A stretch of 64,000 nucleotides of DNA from Pantoea dispersa (lineage in GTDB: Bacteria; Pseudomonadota; Gammaproteobacteria; Enterobacterales; Enterobacteriaceae). The position numbers and the translations under genes are program-made. Shown in pieces: positions 55,304 through 64,000 of this stretch. How positions within the stretch are numbered: the first letter of the stretch is position 1; each line of letters starts with the position of its first letter. The notes below the pieces were generated by a model, which ran no database searches, had not been told where the DNA came from, and saw only the letters and a program-made list of their open reading frames with translations. Where the stretch lies: assembly GCF_014155765.1 (NCBI RefSeq), contig NZ_SCKT01000005.1, positions 84,006 through 148,005 on the forward strand, written 5' to 3'.

Positions 55304-55471
55304 TTTATACGGCATAATTGCCGCTCACTGCGCCTGCCTGTTTCACATGCTGCCGGCGGGGCTGGTAGCTCGTCTCTGGCTTTCATGGCAGAGTGAGCGC
55401 CGCTCAGTCGCAGAGCAGGGCGACGAATACCGGGTTAATTAGCGAATTATCGCACGGATTTTTCAGGTTAA

Positions 55472-56953
55472 ATGATTGCTGATGCCAGCGACGGATGGCA
55501 GCGATTTCAGGTTACAGGGTTCAGACGTATGCGCGTTAAGCTGTTTGAAGAGAATAATGTTAAAAAGAATGCTCTTTCGCTGTGTCTTATTACGCTGTTC
55601 TTCTGCTTTGTTGGCAGCCACCTGCGTATTCCCGAAGAGTTTTCCCTGTTCTGGCCGGTGAATGCTCTCATCGCCGGGTTGATGGTGCGCAACCCGTTTT
55701 TACACACCACCTCCAGTTATCTGGTGTGTTTTGCCGCCATGATTTTCAACGATACGGTTTTTTCCGGCTGGGCACTGCCAGCGGTGACGATTAATTTTGC
55801 CAATATCCTGTTTATTCTGGTGTCGGTCAGCATGCTGATTAAGCATCTGCAATCGCCGACCGCAAACAGCCAGGTGTTCAATGCCATGCGCATCTTTCCG
55901 GCGTGCCTGCTCGGCGCGGCAGCCTGCGCCACCTGGGGCGCATGGGCGCAGGATATCGATTTCAACGCGCGCTTTGTGGTGGCGTGGGCCGACTGGTTCA
56001 GCGAGCAGTTCTCTACCTCGCTGATGCTGCTCCCGGTGATGCTGACGCGTCCGCTGCGCAGCGTGCCGCTGCGGACGCTGGTACACCCGGCCAGGCTGCT
56101 GCCGCTGCTCGCCGTGGCGCTGTCGCTCACGGTGGGGGCGCTGATTGGTGGCGCGGGCAGTCTGACCTTCCCGGTACCGGCGCTGATCTGGTGTGCCATT
56201 GTTCTGCCGATTCCGATCACCAGCCTGGTGATTCTGTTCACCGGCATCACCGAGATCGTGCTGGTCTCGCACGGCGTGATGAATATTCAGGGCGATGATT
56301 CGCTGCTGCCCATCAGCCATCTCACTTCTGCACGGCTCGGCGTGGCCACCGTAGCGCTCAGCCCGCTGCTGGTGGCGGTGAGCATGGACGCCATTCGGCA
56401 GCTTAACCATCGCCTGGCATTGCGCGCCAATTATGATTTCCTCACCCAGCTACTTTCGCGCTCCGGCCTGTATGAGAACCTGCGCCAGCAGCCGTTTTCC
56501 CTGCAGCGTGAAGCCGGCGTGATTATGCTGGATGTCGACTACTTCAAAGCCATTAATGACAATTTCGGCCATGATGCCGGCGATGGCGTGCTGGAGGAAA
56601 TTGCGCGCCGTATTCAGCACGTGGTCCGCAGTCGCGGCCTGGTGTGCCGCTTTGGCGGCGAAGAGTTCGTGGTGGTGGTATTTGATTACACCCACAGCCA
56701 GCTGTTTCAGCTGGCCGAAGTGATTCGTCAGGCAATGGTGAAAGAGAAGTTCTGGATTCAGGGCAACACCGTGACCGTGACGGTCAGCCTCGGCCTGGCG
56801 CGCGGCGGTGCGGTTAACGAACGTGAATGGCCGGGGGTGATCAACCGGCTGGTGTCAGCGGCGGATAAACACCTTTACGTTGCCAAGCGCAATGGCCGCA
56901 ATCAGACCTCACCGGCAATCGCGCCGCGCAGCATGGCGCATGACGTGGCCTGA
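55472..56953 (+). CDS. MASE1-like membrane diguanylate cyclase
   Basis: Makes cyclic di-GMP. The product is 493 residues from the ATG at 55472; a start at 55529 (MRVKLFEENN) is also possible. Residues 30-310 form an eight-helix MASE1-type sensor (HLRIPEEFSLFWPVNALIAGLMV). The GGDEF domain (320-480) has an intact active site: MLDVDYFKAINDNFGHDAGD and RFGGEEFVVV. The inhibitory I-site RxxD, five residues before GGEEF, reads RSRG, so product inhibition should be weak. Alone after a terminator; convergent with ddlA. The signal is unknown. Confidence 0.92.
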   Translation: MIADASDGWQRFQVTGFRRMRVKLFEENNVKKNALSLCLITLFFCFVGSHLRIPEEFSLFWPVNALIAGLMVRNPFLHTTSSYLVCFAAMIFNDTVFSGWALPAVTINFANILFILVSVSMLIKHLQSPTANSQVFNAMRIFPACLLGAAACATWGAWAQDIDFNARFVVAWADWFSEQFSTSLMLLPVMLTRPLRSVPLRTLVHPARLLPLLAVALSLTVGALIGGAGSLTFPVPALIWCAIVLPIPITSLVILFTGITEIVLVSHGVMNIQGDDSLLPISHLTSARLGVATVALSPLLVAVSMDAIRQLNHRLALRANYDFLTQLLSRSGLYENLRQQPFSLQREAGVIMLDVDYFKAINDNFGHDAGDGVLEEIARRIQHVVRSRGLVCRFGGEEFVVVVFDYTHSQLFQLAEVIRQAMVKEKFWIQGNTVTVTVSLGLARGGAVNEREWPGVINRLVSAADKHLYVAKRNGRNQTSPAIAPRSMAHDVA

Positions 56954-56969
56954 GCCACGCCATCGCAGG

Positions 56970-58064
56970 TTACACGCTGCTTTTCAGCTGGCTGGATTGC
57001 TGATGACGCTGCTGCGCCAGTTCAATCAGGCGGGTAATCAGATCGCTGTAACTCAGGCCGGCCGCCTGCCACAGTTTGGGATACATGCTGATGTTGGTGA
57101 AGCCGGGTAAGGTATTCACTTCGTTGACAATAATGTCGCCCGTTTCGGTGAGGAACACATCGACGCGCGCCATGCCAAAGCACTCCAGCGCCTGGAACGC
57201 GGTAATCGCTACAGCCCGAATGGCCTCGCTGGCTTCCGCACTGATGTCAGCCGGTACCACCACCTGCGCGCCGCTCTCGCTGATATATTTGGTGTCATAC
57301 GAGTAGAAGGCGTCGTGCACCACAATTTCACCGCACGGGCTGGCTTCTGGCGCCTCGTTACCCAGCACCGCGCACTCAATCTCACGGCCACTGATGCCCT
57401 GTTCAATCAGGACCTTGCGGTCAAAGCGGAACGCCAGATCCAGCGCCGCGTCGAATTCATCCGGCTGCGTCACTTTGCTCACCCCAACGGATGATCCCTG
57501 ATTGGCTGGCTTGATAAACAGCGGCAGGCCAAAGCGCGCAATCACCGCCTGCAGATCCAGCGCCGCGCGCTGCGTCTGGGTGACGCTCAGCCACGGCGCC
57601 ACTTTCAGGCCGGCATCGCGCAGCAGGCGTTTGGTGAAATCTTTGTCCATGCTGACCGCGGAGCCCAGCACATCCGACCCGACAAACGGCAGATTGGCCA
57701 TGCGCAGCAGCCCCTGCAGCGAGCCATCTTCGCCCAGCGTGCCGTGCACAATCGGGAAGATGACATCCAGCTGCGACAGCGGCTGCGCCTGCTGACGCGT
57801 AATCAGCTGTTCCGCGCGGCTGCCGGGCACCAGCGCTACATTTTCACCGGAGCGGTTCAGGGCAATCAGCGCCGGATTGTCGGCGTTGAGCAGAAAGCCT
57901 GAAGCGTCATTGAGATGCCACTCGCCCTGTTTGTCGATCCCCAGCAGCACCACGTCGTATTTGTTTTTATCGATCGCCTCAAGAATATTTTTGGCCGACT
58001 GTAACGACACTTCATGTTCGGCCGACTTGCCGCCAAATACGATACCTACCCGCTGTTTTGCCAT
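56970..58064 (-). CDS. ddlA: D-alanine--D-alanine ligase A
   Basis: ATP-dependent joining of two D-alanines for peptidoglycan. The product is 364 residues from the ATG at 58062-58064 ([21 protein letters not shown]). ATP-grasp layout: [34 protein letters not shown] and the C-terminal [20 protein letters not shown]. DdlA-type (longer than DdlB at about 306), and not in the mur cluster. Extra in-frame codons upstream are not conserved. Divergent from the type I secretion operon with a 270-bp spacer. Confidence 0.96.
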   Translation of the reverse strand: MAKQRVGIVFGGKSAEHEVSLQSAKNILEAIDKNKYDVVLLGIDKQGEWHLNDASGFLLNADNPALIALNRSGENVALVPGSRAEQLITRQQAQPLSQLDVIFPIVHGTLGEDGSLQGLLRMANLPFVGSDVLGSAVSMDKDFTKRLLRDAGLKVAPWLSVTQTQRAALDLQAVIARFGLPLFIKPANQGSSVGVSKVTQPDEFDAALDLAFRFDRKVLIEQGISGREIECAVLGNEAPEASPCGEIVVHDAFYSYDTKYISESGAQVVVPADISAEASEAIRAVAITAFQALECFGMARVDVFLTETGDIIVNEVNTLPGFTNISMYPKLWQAAGLSYSDLITRLIELAQQRHQQSSQLKSSV

Positions 58065-58333
58065 TGCTCTTTGTCCGGTTGCAGTAAAGCGAGCAGCTAA
58101 GATAACACGCCCAGGACAGCGCTCAACAGCGCCGCGATTATTCTGCAATCGATCGGTCGCCAGACCGCATTCAGTCGGGCTTTCTCCGCTTTATTCACAA
58201 ATATTCTCCACCGTTTGAGACAAGTCTTGGACGGCCTGAAAGCTGCCTTCTGTCAGAATTTTCCCAATTCAAAGAAAAGTCTGCGGTGGACGATGCGTCC
58301 ACCGTTTTTTGTCAGGTTTACAGGAGTCGGGAA

Positions 58334-60646
58334 ATGATGGACCAGAAGCAGAATGCCGTGGAGCAGGATGCGCGTTCTGTTGCTCGTATCGAAACCACCG
58401 TGGATGACACGCTGTTAAAAAGCGTGGCGTGGATTTGCAAACACTACAAACGCGAGAAGAGTGAAGAGGCGCTGGTCGCCGGCCTGCCGAAAGCGACGCT
58501 GCTGTCGCCGTCGCAGGCAATGACCGCTCTGGAGAACGCTGGCATTACTGGCGGCATGGTTGAACGCCGCCTGCAGGATCTGCCGGAGCAGCTGATGCCG
58601 ATGATTCTGCTGCGGCAGAACGGCGGCGGCTGCATTGTGCTGTCGCGGCGCATTCACACCAATGAGGAGAATCAGCGCGAGCTGCGCTTCCAGCTGATTA
58701 TGCCGGAGGTGAGTGATAAAGCGGTGGAGATGAGCCTGGCGGAGCTCAACGAGATTTACGCCGGCTTTGCGGTGATGGCGAAACCGGCGGCGGTACTGGA
58801 TGAGCGCGCCAGCGAAATGCTGCCGGAGGTCAAAGGTCACTGGCTGTTCAGCACCCTGTGGCGCTACCGCCGTTACTACCGCAGCGCCGCCATTGCCGCC
58901 GTGCTGATCAACGTGCTGGCACTCTCCAGCATCTTCTTCACCATGAACGTCTACGATCGCGTGGTGCCGAACCAGGCGTTTGTTACGCTGTGGTCGCTGG
59001 CGATTGGCGTCACCATCGCCATGATCTTCGAAGCCATTACCCGCTTTGTGCGGGCGCATCTGCTGGACATGGCGGGCAAAAAGGCCGACCTGGTGCTGGG
59101 CAGCATGCTGTTCCGTCAGGCGTTGTCGATCCAGATGGAGCACAAACCGGCCTCATCAGGCACTTTCGCCAACCAGATCCGTGAATACGAATCGGTGCGC
59201 GATTTTGTTGCCTCGGCGACGCTGGCGGCGATTTCGGATCTGCCGTTTATCCTGATGTTCGTCGGCGTGATCTTCTTTATCAGCGGTCCGCTGGCGATTA
59301 TTCCGTTGATGATGATCCCGCTGATCATCATCGTCAGCGCCGCGATTCAGTGGCCGCTGGCGCGCATCATGAAGGAGAACCTGCGCGATGCGTCGCTGAA
59401 ACAGGGCGTGCTGATTGAGTCGGTTGAAGGCATGGAAACGCTGAAAGCCGTGGGTGGTGAGGCGCATATGCAGCGCCGCTGGGAGAACTTCAGCGCGCTG
59501 CAGTCGGCTAACTCAATGAAGTCAAAACGCTATTCGACGCTGGCAACCGGCGTGGTGACCTTTCTGCAGCAGTTTCAGACCGTGATGCTGGTGGTGGCCG
59601 GGGTTTATCTGATCAACGCCGGCACCTTCACCATGGGTGCGATGATCGCCACCGTGATGCTGGCCAGCCGCGCCACCGGCCCGCTGGGTCAGGTGATTGG
59701 TCTGGCGGTGCGTTATCAGCAGGCCAAAGCGGCGCTGACCTCGCTGAATAAGCTGATGGAGATGCCGGTCGATCGCGACAGCAGCAAAACTTATCTGACC
59801 GATCCGCCGCTGACCGGCGAGATCTCGCTGAGCAATGTCAGCTTCTCTTATCCGGCACCGCCGATGAAGCCCAATCCGGAAATCCTCAAAGACATCTCGC
59901 TGACTATCAAGGCCGGTGAGCGCGTGGCGATTCTTGGCCGCATCGGCAGTGGTAAATCGACGCTGTTACGCGTGATGGCGCGTCTGTATCAGCCGGTGAA
60001 AGGGCAGATCTCCGCCGACGGACTCGATGTTAACCAGATCGATCCGGCGGACTGGCGCAAAGCGGTGGGTTTCGTCAGCCAGGATGCGCGCCTGTTCTAC
60101 GGCACGCTGCGCGAAAACGTGATGATTGGCCGACCGGATGCCACCGCGAACGAACTGCTGCGCGTGCTGAACCTCACCGGTCTCGATCACGTGGCGGCGC
60201 GCCATCCGAGCGGCATTAATCTGTCGGTCGGCGAGGGCGGTGAAGGGCTGTCGGGCGGCCAGCGCCAGCTGGTGTCATTAGCGCGAACTCTGCTGACGCG
60301 GCCCAAAGTGCTGCTGATGGATGAGCCGACCAGTGCGATGGACAGCATGACCGAAAGCCAGTTCCTTGCCCATCTGCGTCGCGCCAGCGAAGGCCACACG
60401 CTGATCGTCGTGACGCATCGTCCGTCAATTCTGGCGCTGGTCGACCGCATCATCGTGGTTGAGGAAGGAAAAATTGTCGCGGATGGCCCGAAAGAGCAGG
60501 TGCTGGCCGCGCTGGAAGGTAAAGGTAAAACCCGCCAGCCGCCGCGTCAGGCGGTAGAGCAGGCGGCGCGCGCACCCGCGCCGGCTAACGATGCTTCGGC
60601 AACGTCAGAGCCCGCCGTCGCCGCGGCAGAGGAGGCCGCAGTATGA
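58334..60646 (+). CDS. Type I secretion permease/ATPase
   Basis: The inner-membrane ABC component of a type I secretion system of the LapB/LssB type. The product is 770 residues, AGGAG before the ATG at 58334. The N-terminal peptidase-like domain (about 25-160) lacks a catalytic Cys and is a substrate-docking C39-like domain. Six membrane helices follow (190-480) and then the ATPase: Walker A GRIGSGKST, signature LSGGQRQ, Walker B VLLMDEPTSAMD, switch His VTHR. The Ala/Pro-rich tail (730-770) is unusual. It overlaps the HlyD-like gene by 4 bases. Confidence 0.93.
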   Translation: MMDQKQNAVEQDARSVARIETTVDDTLLKSVAWICKHYKREKSEEALVAGLPKATLLSPSQAMTALENAGITGGMVERRLQDLPEQLMPMILLRQNGGGCIVLSRRIHTNEENQRELRFQLIMPEVSDKAVEMSLAELNEIYAGFAVMAKPAAVLDERASEMLPEVKGHWLFSTLWRYRRYYRSAAIAAVLINVLALSSIFFTMNVYDRVVPNQAFVTLWSLAIGVTIAMIFEAITRFVRAHLLDMAGKKADLVLGSMLFRQALSIQMEHKPASSGTFANQIREYESVRDFVASATLAAISDLPFILMFVGVIFFISGPLAIIPLMMIPLIIIVSAAIQWPLARIMKENLRDASLKQGVLIESVEGMETLKAVGGEAHMQRRWENFSALQSANSMKSKRYSTLATGVVTFLQQFQTVMLVVAGVYLINAGTFTMGAMIATVMLASRATGPLGQVIGLAVRYQQAKAALTSLNKLMEMPVDRDSSKTYLTDPPLTGEISLSNVSFSYPAPPMKPNPEILKDISLTIKAGERVAILGRIGSGKSTLLRVMARLYQPVKGQISADGLDVNQIDPADWRKAVGFVSQDARLFYGTLRENVMIGRPDATANELLRVLNLTGLDHVAARHPSGINLSVGEGGEGLSGGQRQLVSLARTLLTRPKVLLMDEPTSAMDSMTESQFLAHLRRASEGHTLIVVTHRPSILALVDRIIVVEEGKIVADGPKEQVLAALEGKGKTRQPPRQAVEQAARAPAPANDASATSEPAVAAAEEAAV

Positions 60647-61884
60647 TCAAGTTAATGCCATGGCGCAGCCGCAGCAAAAATCTCTCCGCTGCGGATGCCG
60701 AATTCATGAATGATGTGCAGGCGTCCCTGCTGTCGCAAACCACGCCGGGATCGAAACTGGTGATGTGGATCATCATCGCGGTGATTGGCATCGGTCTCAC
60801 CTGGGCAAACTATGCGCGGGTGGAGGAGATCACCAAAGGCGACGGAAAAGTGATTTCCCGCAGCCGCGAGCAGGTGATTCAGAGTCTGGAAGGCGGCATT
60901 CTCGCCGAAATGAACGTGCGTGAAGGCACGGTGGTCAACCGGGGCGACGTCCTGCTGAAAATCGATCCGACGCGTGCGCAATCAAGCTATCGCGAGGCGC
61001 TGAGCAAAGTGATTGGCCTGAAGGGCAGCATTGCGCGTCTGCGTGCCGAAGCCTACGCGCAGCCGCTGACGTTTGACGAGCAGGTGCAGAGCGATCCCGC
61101 CGTGGTTGCGCAGGAGACCAAAGCCTATGAATCACGCAAGCGCGCGCTGAACGACAGCATTAACTCACTGCAGCGCAGCTATGCCCTGTCGATGCGTGAA
61201 ATTCGTCTGGCGGAGCCGCTGGCGGCGAAAGGATTGCTGTCTGAGGTTGAACTGCTGCGCATGCAGCGCCAGGCGAACGACATCCAGGCGCAGATTGTTG
61301 AGCGGCGTAACCGCTATCAGTCTGATGCCAACACCGAACTGGCGCGGCTGGAGCTGGAACTCAGCCAGGTAAGCGAAAACCTGATTGGCCGCGCGGACGT
61401 GGTCGAGCGCACCACCATTACCGCACCGGTGCGCGGCACGGTGAAAAACGTGCGCGTCAACACCATCGGCGGCGTGATTCAGCCCGGTGAGCACATCCTG
61501 GAAATTGTGCCGCTGGAAGAGCAACTGCTGGTGGAGGGGAAAATCCGTCCTTCTGATGTCGCCTTCCTGCGTCCGGGGCTGCCGGCCAAAGTGAAAATCA
61601 CCGCCTACGACTTCGCCATCTACGGCGGACTGGATGGCCACGTGGAATACATCAGTCCGGATACGCTGAAAGACGATCAGAAAGCCGCTTCCGGCCGCCC
61701 GGATGACACCTATTACCGCGTGTTGATCCTCACTGATAAAAGCACGCTGCACGCAGGCAATAAAGATCTGCCGATCATTCCCGGCATGGTGGCCACGGTG
61801 GAAATCCGCACCGGCGAGAAAACCATCCTTGATTACCTGCTGAAGCCGGTACTTAAGGCGAAAGAAGCCTTCCGCGAGCGTTAA
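60643..61884 (+). CDS. HlyD-family type I secretion adaptor
   Basis: Periplasmic adaptor between the ABC protein and the outer-membrane channel. The product is 413 residues: cytoplasmic N-terminus, one membrane helix (LVMWIIIAVIGIGLTWANY), biotinyl-lipoyl half (VIQSLEGGILAEMNVREGTVVNRGDVLLKID), long coiled coil (100-260), second lipoyl half (RTTITAPVRGTVKNVRVNTIGGVIQPGE) and a beta-barrel domain. LapC/LssD-like. It is translationally coupled to the ABC gene and 5 bp before the TolC-like gene. Confidence 0.94.
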   Translation: MIKLMPWRSRSKNLSAADAEFMNDVQASLLSQTTPGSKLVMWIIIAVIGIGLTWANYARVEEITKGDGKVISRSREQVIQSLEGGILAEMNVREGTVVNRGDVLLKIDPTRAQSSYREALSKVIGLKGSIARLRAEAYAQPLTFDEQVQSDPAVVAQETKAYESRKRALNDSINSLQRSYALSMREIRLAEPLAAKGLLSEVELLRMQRQANDIQAQIVERRNRYQSDANTELARLELELSQVSENLIGRADVVERTTITAPVRGTVKNVRVNTIGGVIQPGEHILEIVPLEEQLLVEGKIRPSDVAFLRPGLPAKVKITAYDFAIYGGLDGHVEYISPDTLKDDQKAASGRPDDTYYRVLILTDKSTLHAGNKDLPIIPGMVATVEIRTGEKTILDYLLKPVLKAKEAFRER

Positions 61885-61889
61885 TAACC

Positions 61890-63743
61890 ATGAAAAATAA
61901 TAATATGCACCGTCGCGCAGCGGCGCGACGCCTCTCTTTGCTTGCCGGTTGCATTACGGTCATGATGGCCCCGGCCATCAGCGTAATGGCCGATTCGACC
62001 AGTGAACTGATGATGTTTGCCGAGATGAGCGGACATCGCCCGGCCGCCCCCGCTGCGGCACCGGTACGCAGCGCGCCGGTACAGCGCGTGCCCGTTGCGC
62101 CAGTCCAGCGCTTTGCAACCGCGCCGGCACCGCAACCGATGTTTACGCAACCTCAGGCCGCGCCGGTTGCACCACCGGTCGCCGCGCCACGCGCTCAGCC
62201 GGCACCAGCGCCGGCACCTTCACCGGCCCCAGCGCCAGCAGCGCCGATTGCACCACCGCCGGTGCAGCCGGTACAGGGCGGCGGTTTTCTGACGGAGGAG
62301 CAGCGCCAGCCGGAACCCAGGCAGACGAATCCGCTGCTGAAATCGGTACGCACTTTCAACCCACAGCAGCCTGCGCCGGTGCCGGTGAATGAAGCAGAAG
62401 TAAAAGCACAGAGCGAGTTCAGTTATGTCAGTCCGCCAGTAGCGGAAACCAGAACCACTGCCGCCGATGCCGCCGTGGCGCGTTCACCGGTCAGCCTGAG
62501 CGGCGCAGTGGATGAAACCGTGGCTGAATCCGAGCTGCGGCAGAAATTCCTCTCGGCCGCGCGCATCACCTGGCGCATCAGCCCGGCGCTGAAATCGTCC
62601 GTGGCGCAGACCGATGCCGCCGCCGCCAGCGTGGATGAGGCGAAAGGGCAGCGCTGGCCGCAGCTGGATGTCAGCGCCAGCTCGGCGACCAAAGAGTTTG
62701 GTGGCGGGGTAAAAAGCGACGGTAGTCAGAGCAACGTGCCGGCGCTCGGCGTGTCGATGGCGACCAACCTGATTGATTTCGGTCAGACCAGCCGCACTAT
62801 TGAAAGCCGCGAAGAGCGCGTGACCTCGGCGCAACAGGCGGCGCAGGCGCAGCGAGAAGAGCTGGCGATGCAGGTCAGCAACGCGCTGATTGAGTGGAAC
62901 AAGCAGCAGCGGATCATTGCCATTAGCCAGCAGTACGTGGCGCGCATGACCGAACTGACCACCATGCTGAGCGGCATTGTGCAGTCAGATACCGGTCGTC
63001 GCAGCGAGCTGACGCAGGCCAAAGGCCGATTGCTGCAGGCGCAGAGTTATCTGGAGAATGCCGAGTCGCGCGCGCGCGATGTCGAAATCACGCTAAACCG
63101 CCTGATGGGCAATAGTCGCGTGACGCTGCCCGCCAGCGATCGCTGGGCGATGAATTTTGGCGATCTCAATCGTCAGCTGGCCAGCCTGGATTATCATCCG
63201 CTGATCCTGCGCGCCAATGCGGAAACGCGAGCGGGGTTTAAAGAAGCGGAGGCGATTAAAGCTTCCGGCCTGCCAAAACTCAACTGGACGGTAACCAAAA
63301 GCACGCGTGAAGATCAGCTCGGTCGCCAGCAGGCGTGGCAAACCGGCATCAACGTTAGCTGGGGCCTGTTCCGCGGCGGTTCAACCAACGCGCAGGAGAT
63401 TGCGGCGATTAAACGCGCCGAAGCCAGCCGTCAGCAGGTACAGGAGCAGCGACGCGATCTGGAGAATCGCGTGCGCGCTGCCAGCCAGGATGCACATTCG
63501 ATGGCCGATCGCGCCGCGCTGTATAAGAGTCTGATTGTCGAGTCTGACCGCATCCGCAAAGACTTTTTCGATCAGTGGTATCACCTCGGACGCCGCTCGC
63601 TGCTGGATGTTCTGAGCGCCGAAAGCGATCTGTATAACAATCAGGTAAGCGAAGTGAGCAATCGCTTTGACAGCTACGCGGCGATCATTCGCGGCTACTC
63701 CAGTGCCGGCATCCTCAGCCGCTGGCTCACCACCGGACGTTAA
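61890..63743 (+). CDS. TolC-family outer-membrane protein with Pro/Ala-rich N-terminal extension
   Basis: The outer-membrane channel of this type I system. The product is 617 residues, longer than usual (430-480). A signal peptide (to about 35, ISVMA-DS) is followed by a 100-residue Pro/Ala/Gln-rich stretch (about 50-135: PVAPPVAAPRAQPAPAPAPS) and a second linker up to about 205. The TolC/OEP repeat domain (about 205-617) then follows with PALKSSVAQTDAAAASVDEAKGQRWPQ and WGLFRGGSTNAQE. The Pro-rich part may cross or bind peptidoglycan (inference). It overlaps the convergent MFS gene by 4 bases. Confidence 0.92.
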   Translation: MKNNNMHRRAAARRLSLLAGCITVMMAPAISVMADSTSELMMFAEMSGHRPAAPAAAPVRSAPVQRVPVAPVQRFATAPAPQPMFTQPQAAPVAPPVAAPRAQPAPAPAPSPAPAPAAPIAPPPVQPVQGGGFLTEEQRQPEPRQTNPLLKSVRTFNPQQPAPVPVNEAEVKAQSEFSYVSPPVAETRTTAADAAVARSPVSLSGAVDETVAESELRQKFLSAARITWRISPALKSSVAQTDAAAASVDEAKGQRWPQLDVSASSATKEFGGGVKSDGSQSNVPALGVSMATNLIDFGQTSRTIESREERVTSAQQAAQAQREELAMQVSNALIEWNKQQRIIAISQQYVARMTELTTMLSGIVQSDTGRRSELTQAKGRLLQAQSYLENAESRARDVEITLNRLMGNSRVTLPASDRWAMNFGDLNRQLASLDYHPLILRANAETRAGFKEAEAIKASGLPKLNWTVTKSTREDQLGRQQAWQTGINVSWGLFRGGSTNAQEIAAIKRAEASRQQVQEQRRDLENRVRAASQDAHSMADRAALYKSLIVESDRIRKDFFDQWYHLGRRSLLDVLSAESDLYNNQVSEVSNRFDSYAAIIRGYSSAGILSRWLTTGR

Positions 63744-64000
63744 GCGTCAGCGCGCTGTGGCGGGTTAGCCGGTATCAGAAATAGCAGCGCAACCGGGATG
63801 GCAGCGAACAGCAGCAGGGCTGTGGCGGCGCTGCTGCTGTAGAGCTGCGCAAAGAGTATCGCCCCGACAATTTGCCCAATCGCCAGCGTCAGAAACGCCG
63901 CCGCCACGCCAGAGGCCGCATTCTGTGGCGTGGCGGCGGCACCCGCAACCAGCAGAATACCCGACAGCGTGACGTATCCCGCGCCGCACAGCGCCGCCGC
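63740..64000 (-). CDS. C-terminal part of an MFS-type transporter, cut by window edge
   Basis: The last 86 residues of a membrane protein: the frame is open from base 64000 to the TAA at 63740-63742. I read LCGAGYVTLSGILLVAGAAA, then ASGVAAAFLTLAIGQIVGAILFAQLY and a final helix (ATALLLFAAIPVALLFLIP) before NPPQRADA. This pattern of helices 10-12 fits the major facilitator superfamily (Bcr/CflA-like drug efflux). The start lies outside the window. The substrate is unknown. Confidence 0.75.
   Translation of the reverse strand, partial: AAALCGAGYVTLSGILLVAGAAATPQNAASGVAAAFLTLAIGQIVGAILFAQLYSSSAATALLLFAAIPVALLFLIPANPPQRADA

Overview
The window reads as a chromosomal segment of a gamma-proteobacterium of the order Enterobacterales, most likely Pantoea/Erwinia (family Erwiniaceae). 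The grounds are near-E. coli-like orthologues in E. coli-like gene order, a fairly high GC content by eye, and many dispersed short palindromes of the kind common in Pantoea-type genomes. The species is inferred from recollection, not from a search. There is no prophage, insertion sequence, CRISPR array, rRNA or tRNA that I can recognise; the one structural RNA gene is rnpB.

Layout. 1-2.4 kb: the end of a chemoreceptor gene, then a divergent pair of small HTH regulators separated by two copies of the same operator. 2.5-7.7 kb: the core block fbp, mpl, darP, pmbA, cybC. 7.95-15.4 kb: an accessory operon of nine genes on the + strand. It encodes a small PRD protein, the SFCGS-type glycine-rich protein, DUF4312, DUF4311 and DUF4310, an amidohydrolase, a DgaE-like PLP ammonia-lyase, a DgaF-like KDPG aldolase and a LicR-like PRD/EIIB/EIIA regulator. 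This is the best candidate in the window for a largely undescribed system: an uncharacterised membrane module tied to amino-sugar-acid catabolism and to PTS sensing. 15.7-32.3 kb: yhaJ/yhaK, dolP-diaA-yraN-lpoA, rsmI, rnpB, mdtJI with a leader ORF, yqjG, yqjF-K-E-D-C, mzrA-yqjA, exuR and uxaBA.

32.4-41.6 kb: sstT, alx with a yybP-ykoY-type leader, ygjR, a ClC channel with CBS domains, ygjP, rlmG and fadH, all in the E. coli neighbourhood order. 41.9-47.5 kb: an EvgS/BvgS-like hybrid sensor between two response regulators, one EvgA-like in the same direction and one RcsB-like and divergent, plus a possible 57-residue ORF. 47.7-50.9 kb: idnD-idnO-idnT for L-idonate/5-ketogluconate, without a kinase or regulator gene. 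50.9-58.1 kb: a YfiH-type protein, an e(P4)-type lipoprotein nucleotidase, an AT-rich gap, a carbonic anhydrase plus SulP transporter pair, a membrane diguanylate cyclase and ddlA. 58.3-63.7 kb: a complete type I secretion apparatus (ABC protein, HlyD-type adaptor, TolC-type protein with a Pro/Ala-rich N-terminal extension) with no visible substrate gene. The window ends inside a convergent MFS-type transporter gene.

Much of the accessory content is sugar-acid use: the DUF4310-4312/dgaEF-like operon, uxaBA-exuR and idnDOT all feed hexonate or keto-deoxy-gluconate intermediates. Several parts are regulated by elements visible in the DNA: twin CTACG operators, ExuR-like boxes, a GntR/IdnR-like box and a CRP-like box, a manganese-type riboswitch, and a leader ORF with an anti-Shine-Dalgarno helix before mdtJ.
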